Shown here: one piece after another, positions 10,096 to 15,197 of the stretch
Position numbering within the stretch: position 1 is the stretch's first letter
Layout of the letters: every line of letters starts with the position of its first letter
Source of the DNA: an uncultured Collinsella sp.
GTDB lineage: Bacteria; Actinomycetota; Coriobacteriia; Coriobacteriales; Coriobacteriaceae
Length of the DNA stretch: 15,197 nucleotides
Direction of reading: 5' to 3'
Assembly: GCA_900556285.1 (NCBI GenBank)
Contig: USOF01000007.1
Location: forward strand, 1-15,197
Program-made: the position numbers and the translations under genes
Notes under the pieces: generated by a model
Database searches by the model: none
What the model was told of the DNA's origin: nothing
Seen by the model: only the letters and a program-made list of their open reading frames with translations

Positions 10096-10125
10096 GGGCA
10101 TGCCTCCACACAGGAGTAACAATCC
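10096..10125 (-). promoter_or_regulatory. RAT: ribonucleic antiterminator for BglG
   Basis: The minus-strand RNA begins with GGATTGTTACT (10115-10125), then an apical CC-TGTG-TGG hairpin, then AGGCATGCCC (10096-10105). The 5' half is identical to the known bgl/lic RAT consensus and the 3' half carries its conserved AGGCA. It starts about 8 bases downstream of the expected transcription start. When BglG binds, it should stop the downstream terminator from forming. Confidence 0.9.
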
Positions 10126-10139
10126 AAGATGCAGAATGC

Positions 10140-10145
10140 ATTATA
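10140..10145 (-). promoter_or_regulatory. -10 box of the bgl operon promoter
   Basis: A perfect TATAAT on the minus strand, giving a start near 10133, just before the RAT. I see no good -35 at 16-18 bases, so the promoter may need an activator. Confidence 0.65.
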
Positions 10146-10242
10146 GCGCTCTCCCCGCCCCGGGGACCATCGGGCTGGCGAACGGTAGATGTCGGCCCGC
10201 CAGCGGCCACATCGAGCAGATGGGCGTGCTTCGATCCCGAGC

Positions 10243-11217
10243 CTAGCCTAGGATGCGGGCCATGCGCGCCTTGAACTCGGACAGAAAGCGCGGGGCGTCC
10301 ACGGTGAGTGCCACAAGCGCGCTCTTGTCGGGGTCGGACAGGCGATGCTCGTCGCAGATAGTGCGGCCGCGATACTCGCCGAGCAGGTCGACGCGCAAGT
10401 TGCAACCAAGTGCGCCCACGAGCGTGGGATCAATCGCCACGGCAACGGCAAGCGGATCGTGCAGCGCGCAACCGCCCAGGTAAGGGGCGTTCATCTCGTA
10501 CGAGCCAATGTAGTGCTCGACCATACTCGCAAATGCGCAGCCCGCCATAGTGCCCGAGCCCGTCCAGCCGGCAATGTCGCGGCGCGTCAGCACCACGCGA
10601 TGCGTCACGTCAAGACCAACCATGGTGAGTTTGCGGCCCGAGCGCAGCACGGCGTCAGCGGCCTCGGGGTCGCTCGCCATGTTGGCCTCGGCACCGGCGC
10701 TCACGTTGCCGGGCACGGTCAGGGCGCCACCCATCACCACCACGCGGCCGATAGACATCATCGCCGCCGCGTCGCGCTCAAGGGCGAGCGCCAGGTTGGA
10801 GAGCGGACCGGTCGCCACATAGACCAAGTCGGGACCATAGGTACGCGCGGCATCAATCAGGTAATCGACCGCCGCATTGCCATCGGTCGACGTCGCGCCC
10901 ACCGGCTCATACGGCAAGGCGGGCACGCTTGCGCCGCCAATGCCGTTCTTGCCGTGGATAAGCGTGGTGGACGCCGGCGGCGTGTAGGGTTCGGTCGCCT
11001 TCATGGGACGATCGGCGCCCAGGTACACCGGCACCTCGGGACGGCCCAACAGGTCGAGCACCGCCAAGCAGTTGTGCGCCGACTGCTCGACGCGCACGTT
11101 GCCAAAGCACGTGGTGATGCCGACGAGCTCCACCTCGGGGCTCGCGATGGCATAGGCAAGCGCCATCGCATCATCCACACCCATATCCAGATCAAGGATC
11201 AGCTTCTTGGTTGCCAT
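10243..11217 (-). CDS. Inosine/uridine-preferring nucleoside hydrolase family protein
   Basis: A calcium-dependent hydrolase that splits ribonucleosides into base and ribose, 324 residues, usual length. Seen: the N-terminal metal cluster DLDMGVDD (residues 9-16; the family norm is DxDPGxDD, so Met replaces the Pro), the loop HGKNGIGG, YVATGPLSNLALAL, VVMGGALTVPGNVSAGAEANM with ASDPEAA, and ALHDPLAVA carrying the conserved His-Asp near the C-terminal part. The start at 11217 lies 4 bases after the ribokinase stop with GGAG upstream, so the two are translationally coupled. Ribose released here can be phosphorylated by the adjacent kinase. No signal peptide is seen, so the enzyme is cytoplasmic. 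Pyrimidine versus purine preference cannot be decided. Confidence 0.93.
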   Translation of the reverse strand: MATKKLILDLDMGVDDAMALAYAIASPEVELVGITTCFGNVRVEQSAHNCLAVLDLLGRPEVPVYLGADRPMKATEPYTPPASTTLIHGKNGIGGASVPALPYEPVGATSTDGNAAVDYLIDAARTYGPDLVYVATGPLSNLALALERDAAAMMSIGRVVVMGGALTVPGNVSAGAEANMASDPEAADAVLRSGRKLTMVGLDVTHRVVLTRRDIAGWTGSGTMAGCAFASMVEHYIGSYEMNAPYLGGCALHDPLAVAVAIDPTLVGALGCNLRVDLLGEYRGRTICDEHRLSDPDKSALVALTVDAPRFLSEFKARMARILG

Positions 11218-11221
11218 TGTT

Positions 11222-12217
11222 CTACTCCGCTTCTCCGTCTACATCCAAACCGTCTAAACCAAACTTGTGCTCGACTTCCGCACGCGTGGGAATTGATTGC
11301 TGAGCGCCCAGGCGCGACACCGTCACCGCCGAGGCGCGAGCGCCCGCCGCCATGCACTCAAAGAGCGGCAGGCCCTCCAGACGAGCTGCCGCCAACGCGC
11401 CGATAAACGTATCGCCCGCGGCCGTCGTATCGACCACCGCGCTCGAAAGCGCCGGCATGCGCAGCGGCTCACCGCCATCGCCGAGCGTAACCGAGCCGGC
11501 GCCGCCCAACGTGATGACCGCAGCCCCGGCGCCCTTGTCGAGCAGCGCATTGAGCGCGGCGACGCAACTCGCATCATCCGTAGGCAGAACGCCCGTCAGC
11601 ACCTGGCACTCGGTCTCGTTGGGGCAGACCAGGTCGACCGCTGGCCACGCTCCTGCCGGCAGGTCGCAGGCGGGCGCCGGGTTAAAGATCGTATAGAACC
11701 CCAGCTCGTGAGCGCAAGAGAGTGCCGCGGCCGTTGCCGCAAGGTCACATTCGCCCTGGGCAATAAAGACGCTTCCGGCAGCCGGGGCAATCTCGCTGGC
11801 ATCGCCGTCGAGCTCGTCGGCCACCAAGCGCCTCAGTGCGCGGGCAACGTCCTCGCCCGCAAGCGCATGGTTGGCGCCCGGCGACAGCACGATGCGGTTG
11901 TCGCTCTCGCAGCGAATGATAGTCGCGGTACCGGTCTCCACGTCATCGCGACGCGCCACAAACTCAACGCCCACGCCGGCATCCTGGAGCCCTGCCACGA
12001 GCGCATCGCCAAAGGTATCGCACCCAACAGCGCCGATCATGCACGTGCGCGCACCCATGCGCGCAGCGGCAACGGCCTGATTGGCTCCCTTACCGCCGGC
12101 GTTGGTGATAAAACCGCTGCCATCGACCGTCTCGCCCGCGCGCGGCATGCGCTCGCACGCCACCGAAAGGTCCATGTTCATGCTGCCGAACACCGCAACG
12201 ATGCTGTGATCCGCCAT
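11222..12217 (-). CDS. rbsK: Ribokinase (PfkB family)
   Basis: Phosphorylates ribose to ribose 5-phosphate in the cytoplasm. 331 residues, slightly longer than E. coli RbsK (309). Seen: VFGSMNMDLS (residues 9-18), the first PfkB signature region with NAGGKGANQAVAAARMGA, an NPAPA segment, LVCPNETE, and the second PfkB signature DTTAAGDTFIGA carrying the catalytic Asp before TF. The start at 12217 follows GAGGAGG; an in-frame ATG at 12346 lacks such a site. It is first in a two-gene operon with the nucleoside hydrolase, which suggests that ribose from nucleoside breakdown is the physiological source. No ribose transporter is seen nearby. Confidence 0.93.
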   Translation of the reverse strand: MADHSIVAVFGSMNMDLSVACERMPRAGETVDGSGFITNAGGKGANQAVAAARMGARTCMIGAVGCDTFGDALVAGLQDAGVGVEFVARRDDVETGTATIIRCESDNRIVLSPGANHALAGEDVARALRRLVADELDGDASEIAPAAGSVFIAQGECDLAATAAALSCAHELGFYTIFNPAPACDLPAGAWPAVDLVCPNETECQVLTGVLPTDDASCVAALNALLDKGAGAAVITLGGAGSVTLGDGGEPLRMPALSSAVVDTTAAGDTFIGALAAARLEGLPLFECMAAGARASAVTVSRLGAQQSIPTRAEVEHKFGLDGLDVDGEAE

Positions 12218-12293
12218 GGAAACCTCCTCGCCTTCAGGCTTTGCGCCCACCGTCGACCAACGATTGTGCACTCTCGCACCCCCTATAACTTTA

Positions 12294-12311
12294 GTCCACT
12301 TTGATGTGGAC
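12294..12311. promoter_or_regulatory. Candidate operator/promoter palindrome upstream of rbsK
   Basis: The 18-base inverted repeat GTCCACTTTGATGTGGAC lies about 80 bases upstream of rbsK. On the minus strand it overlaps a -35-like TCCACA and the spacer to a -10-like TATAGG. Its position suits a regulator binding site in the divergent rbsK/acyltransferase region. The palindrome is seen; the function is inferred. Confidence 0.4.
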
Positions 12312-12359
12312 GCGCGCTTGAGCTTGCGCCAGCAGCAAGCATTCACAGGGGCAGGCAGC

Positions 12360-12365
12360 TACAAT
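12360..12365 (+). promoter_or_regulatory. Possible -10 box for the acyltransferase gene
   Basis: TACAAT lies 40 bases before the ATG at 12405, giving a short leader. No matching -35 is evident, so this is tentative. Confidence 0.35.
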
Positions 12366-12404
12366 GAATACGTGCTGATTATTCTCGTCATTGGATGATG
12401 TTTT

Positions 12405-14621
12405 ATGGAACAATTCTCGCAATCGGGCTCGCGCGGTCGACGCCGCACGGGCAACGAGCCGGCGCCGCACGAACGCGTGAAGGGCGAGCGCCGTGCCAAC
12501 GAGCCGCGACGCACCGCAAGCCCCCATCGCGCTTCTGCCAACAACGCGGGCCGCGCCAACACTCCCGCCGCGGAGCAGACGCCTGCTCGCCCCAAGTCCC
12601 GCTACATCCCTGCGCTCGACGGCCTGCGCACGCTTGCCGTCGTCGCGGTGGTGCTCTATCACCTCAACCTCACGTGGGCTCAGGGCGGCCTGCTTGGCGT
12701 CACGATCTTCTTTGTGCTTTCGGGCTATCTGATCACGCGGTTGCTGCTCAACGAAGTCGCTAAGACCGGCCGCATCGACCTTAAGAGCTTCTGGATTCGC
12801 CGCATCCGTCGCCTGGTCCCCGCCGTGGTAACGGTAGTGTTCGTGACCTGCGCGCTGTGCACCATCTTTAACCACGTGATGCTCACCAAGATGCGTCCCG
12901 ACGTTCTGCCGTCGCTGCTGTTCTTTAACAACTGGTGGCAGATTGCCCAAAACGTCTCGTACTTCAACGCCCTGGGCGACCCCTCGCCGCTTACGCACTT
13001 TTGGTCGCTCGCCATCGAGGAACAGTTCTACCTGGTTTGGCCCCCGCTGCTGCTCGCTATGGTATCCATGCACATGAGCAAGCCCAACACGCGCCGCATG
13101 GTTCTGGGCCTGGCTGCTGTCTCCGCCATCGCCATGATGCTGCTCTATAACCCCGCCGCCGACCCCAGCCGCGTGTACTACGGCACCGACACCCGCGTGT
13201 TCTCGCTGCTGCTGGGCGCCTGGATGGCCTTTATCCCCGATCGCGACCTGGCGCCGGTGCGTCTCGCTCGTCGTTTGGGGCTCAATCGCCTGGCTGGCGC
13301 CGCCAAGCACGGCAAGAACGCCGAGGGCAAGCATGACGCTACGACCGACGGCGCAGCCGAGACCGTCCCGGCACAGCCGAGCGCCCTCGTGCGCTTTTGG
13401 TCCTCGCCCGCATCCATCGATGTGCTGGGCGTCGTGGGTCTGGTTGGCCTTGCCGCCATGGTCGCGCTCACCAACGGCTACACCGCGTTCCAGTATCGCG
13501 GCGGCACGCTGTTATGCTCCATCCTCACGCTCATGGTCATCGCGGCCTGCGTGCAACCCCAGGGAATGGTTGCCCGCGCACTGTCCGCCGAGCCGCTCGT
13601 GTGGGTTGGCAAGCGCTCGTACAGCATCTACCTGTGGCACTATCCGCTACTGTTGCTCATGAACCCGGTCGCCAACATCAACGATACGCCGTGGTGGCAG
13701 TACATTTTGCAGGTGTTGTTGGTGGTCGCCGTAGCCGAATGCTCATATCGCTTTATCGAGACGCCGTTTAGAAAGGGCGCCTTTGGGCGCACCATATCCG
13801 AGTTCCGCGACGGCACCACCACGCCCGCCAACTGGGCACGCGCGCATATTCCCGTGTGCGCCACTTGCGGCATCGTGCTTGTTATCGCGCTGGGCGGCCT
13901 GATCTTTGTGCCGGAGACCTCCGCGCTGAGCGGTGAGGGCGCCGAAGTCCTCAACAAGGAAGCCAAAAACACCGCGCCAACGGACCAACAGGCGGCCGAC
14001 GACACCGACAAGGACAACGACGGCTTCCCCGATGGCTCCTACGACCTGCTGATGATCGGTGACTCCGTGTCGCTGCGCGCCGTTGATTCCTTTGACGGCG
14101 TGTTCCCCCACAGTCACATCGATGCCGAAAAGGGCCGCCAGTTTGATGCGGGCCGCGCGACATTTGAGGGCTATCTCCAACAGAACCTTGCCGGCAAGAT
14201 CGTGGTCCTTGCGCTGGGAACCAATGGCTTGGTAACCGACGACCAGATCGACGCCATCATGGCCGATGCAGGAGATAAGCGTATTGTGGTGTTTGTGAAC
14301 ACGCGCAGCCCGCAGCCGTGGGTTGGCTCTACCAACCAGGCCATCGCCAACGCCGCTACGCGCTACAAGAACGTGCGCGTTATCGACTGGTACGGATACA
14401 GTGCCAATCGCAACGACCTGTTTGATGGCGATGGCACGCACCTGTCGACCACAGGCGTGACTGAGTACCTCAACTTGATCCACGATGCAGTCAAGAAGGA
14501 CCTGCCCGTGCATCCCGAGGATCACGTCAACGATCCGCAGCCGGCGGCCGTCAAGTCTGCCACCGACGCGCTCGTCAATGCGCTCGCTCTCAAGCCGCAC
14601 AAGCTGGGCACCGACAAGTAA
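12405..14621 (+). CDS. OatA-like membrane O-acyltransferase with C-terminal SGNH domain
   Basis: A predicted cell-envelope O-acetyltransferase, 738 residues. It would carry acetyl groups across the membrane and transfer them to an extracytoplasmic glycan, as OatA does on peptidoglycan. Seen: a basic, low-complexity cytoplasmic N-terminus (1-65, rich in Arg, Ala, Pro); an acyltransferase-3 domain from YIPALDGLRTLAVVAVVLYH (67-86, His86 likely catalytic) through IFFVLSGYLITR, FWIRRIRRLVPA, HFWSLAIEEQFYLVWP and SYSIYLWHYP, with about ten membrane segments; a last membrane helix near CGIVLVIALGGLIFV; then an acidic linker and an SGNH esterase domain with GDS (552-554, Ser554), GTN (605-607) and DGTH (Asp676, His679). 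All catalytic residues are present. The ribosome site is weak (GGATGA). It is monocistronic and divergent from rbsK. The acceptor could be peptidoglycan or another surface polymer. Confidence 0.9.
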   Translation: MEQFSQSGSRGRRRTGNEPAPHERVKGERRANEPRRTASPHRASANNAGRANTPAAEQTPARPKSRYIPALDGLRTLAVVAVVLYHLNLTWAQGGLLGVTIFFVLSGYLITRLLLNEVAKTGRIDLKSFWIRRIRRLVPAVVTVVFVTCALCTIFNHVMLTKMRPDVLPSLLFFNNWWQIAQNVSYFNALGDPSPLTHFWSLAIEEQFYLVWPPLLLAMVSMHMSKPNTRRMVLGLAAVSAIAMMLLYNPAADPSRVYYGTDTRVFSLLLGAWMAFIPDRDLAPVRLARRLGLNRLAGAAKHGKNAEGKHDATTDGAAETVPAQPSALVRFWSSPASIDVLGVVGLVGLAAMVALTNGYTAFQYRGGTLLCSILTLMVIAACVQPQGMVARALSAEPLVWVGKRSYSIYLWHYPLLLLMNPVANINDTPWWQYILQVLLVVAVAECSYRFIETPFRKGAFGRTISEFRDGTTTPANWARAHIPVCATCGIVLVIALGGLIFVPETSALSGEGAEVLNKEAKNTAPTDQQAADDTDKDNDGFPDGSYDLLMIGDSVSLRAVDSFDGVFPHSHIDAEKGRQFDAGRATFEGYLQQNLAGKIVVLALGTNGLVTDDQIDAIMADAGDKRIVVFVNTRSPQPWVGSTNQAIANAATRYKNVRVIDWYGYSANRNDLFDGDGTHLSTTGVTEYLNLIHDAVKKDLPVHPEDHVNDPQPAAVKSATDALVNALALKPHKLGTDK

Positions 14622-14640
14622 CCTGCAACGCAAACTTCCC

Positions 14641-14686
14641 ACATCCGGAGGGGGTGCCTGCCACGGCAGGCACCCCCTCCGGATGT
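14641..14686. terminator. 46-base perfect hairpin after the acyltransferase gene
   Basis: Arms 14641-14662 and 14665-14686 are perfectly complementary (22 bp, effectively a 4-base loop), beginning 19 bases after the stop codon. The core is GGGGGTGCCTGCC/GGCAGGCACCCCC. No T-run follows, so it is either a bidirectional or strong-hairpin terminator or a dispersed palindromic repeat placed at the gene end. Confidence 0.75.
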
Positions 14687-14726
14687 TAGGGACGTTCCTT
14701 ATGTGCCGGCACCTAGGGACACTCCT
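14687..14726. repeat. Short direct repeats around a GTGCCGGCAC palindrome
   Basis: TAGGGACGTTCCT (14687-14699) and TAGGGACACTCCT (14714-14726) match at 11 of 13 bases and flank the perfect palindrome GTGCCGGCAC (14703-14712). A partly inverted copy, AGGAACGCCCT, follows at about 14738. This looks like a repetitive intergenic element. Confidence 0.6.
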
Positions 14727-14854
14727 GGCACAGCCGAGGAACGCCCTCCTTGCGACCGAATTCTGAGCGCCTCGCCACCCCGAGCGTTGTTTCTAAGCCC
14801 ACACCCGCAGCAAACAACCCAAAATCACTCTTTTCGAGCCGACTCCAAGAGGTC

Positions 14855-15084
14855 GTGGACAAAAAGTGGCAAATATGAGTACTGTTACCGTTTTAGTAGC
14901 AGGCAAAACCACCCAAAATGGCGCTCATGCGGTAGCGCGCGAGCCTTCCAGTTGACCAGAATGGCCGGCTTAGGACTTGGAGACCCGCTTTTAATAAACA
15001 GATTCTTAACTATGTTCATTATTTTCTTGGTCGTAAATGCTATTGGCCTGACAACAGTACTCATATTTGGCATTATTTGTCCAC
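14855..15084. repeat. 32-base imperfect inverted repeat flanking an AT-richer segment
   Basis: Positions 14855-14886 and the reverse complement of 15053-15084 agree at 29 of 32 bases, including GTGGACAA and the uninterrupted CAAATATGAGTACTGTT. The 166 bases between them are AT-richer than the rest of the window, and TAGCAGGCAAAA (14897-14908) recurs as TAACAGGCAAAA (15106-15117). It resembles a MITE-like or degenerate repeat unit. No transposase is present. The whole stretch 14622-15197 holds no gene I can support. Confidence 0.6.
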
Positions 15085-15197
15085 TCACATATTACTAACC
15101 CCCTATAACAGGCAAAATACAGGCCGCAACCCATGGCAGCGGGGTCGCGCGCGCAGACGTGGTGTAAGAGTGTCCTGAGGTCCGTCGCTGCAAGTCC

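Noticed and set aside
10146..10242. Terminator after the nucleoside hydrolase
   Set aside because: A 7-bp inverted repeat (GCTGGCG/CGCCAGC) exists but has a long loop and no T-run, so it is too weak to call.
12291..13334. Minus-strand 347-residue frame opposite the acyltransferase 5' half
   Set aside because: The plus-strand acyltransferase has conserved motifs throughout; the opposite frame has no ribosome site or domain.
14703..15098. 131-residue plus-strand frame across the terminal region
   Set aside because: It has no ribosome site, runs through repeats and palindromes, and its first half is low-similarity, basic sequence. Only its hydrophobic end deserved a separate note.
15006..15197. 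Minus-strand frame open from the window edge to a TAA at 15006
   Set aside because: It could be the 3' end of a gene beyond the window, but the peptide is unfamiliar and it crosses the inverted repeat; 64 codons open in GC-rich DNA is weak evidence.

Overview
This is a GC-rich bacterial window dominated by sugar uptake and catabolism. GC-rich coding sequence, strong Shine-Dalgarno sites, a BglG/PTS beta-glucoside locus and a perfect intergenic palindrome (GACAAAGGGAC/GTCCCTTTGTC) suggest a gut actinobacterium of the Coriobacteriia, most likely Collinsella or a close relative. That placement rests on overall resemblance; no marker gene is present.

Layout, left to right. (1) 1-4618, minus strand: a four-gene catabolic operon in the order FucI/AraA-family ketol isomerase, transketolase N-terminal subunit, transketolase C-terminal subunit, GlpK-like FGGY kinase (its 3' end lies outside the window). 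A LacI-family regulator (4877-5887) lies just upstream on the same strand. It ends at a clear terminator and has candidate operators shared with the isomerase promoter. (2) 6070-10145, minus strand: a beta-glucoside operon made of a BglG/LicT antiterminator, an EIIBC permease and a GH1 6-phospho-beta-glucosidase. It is preceded by a promoter, a ribonucleic antiterminator (RAT) element and a Rho-independent terminator. This block looks less GC-rich than its flanks. (3) 10243-12217, minus strand: ribokinase followed by a nucleoside hydrolase, a nucleoside/ribose salvage pair. (4) 12405-14621, plus strand: an OatA-like membrane O-acyltransferase with an extracytoplasmic SGNH domain. (5) 14622-15197: a gene-poor tail with a 46-base perfect hairpin, short direct repeats and a 32-base imperfect inverted repeat flanking an AT-richer stretch.

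How the genes work together. Isomerase, kinase and split transketolase form a logical pathway: aldose to ketose, ketose to ketose phosphate, then two-carbon transfer to central-metabolism intermediates. The gene set matches the transketolase branch of D-apiose catabolism (isomerase, apulose kinase, two-subunit apulose-4-phosphate transketolase), and the kinase has lost residues that contact glycerol in E. coli GlpK. Apiose is therefore the most interesting candidate substrate, though unproven. In the bgl locus, beta-glucosides would be phosphorylated during import by EIIBC (with an EIIA from elsewhere) and hydrolysed by the GH1 enzyme, with BglG relieving termination at the RAT. The hydrolase/ribokinase pair would turn nucleosides into free base and ribose 5-phosphate.
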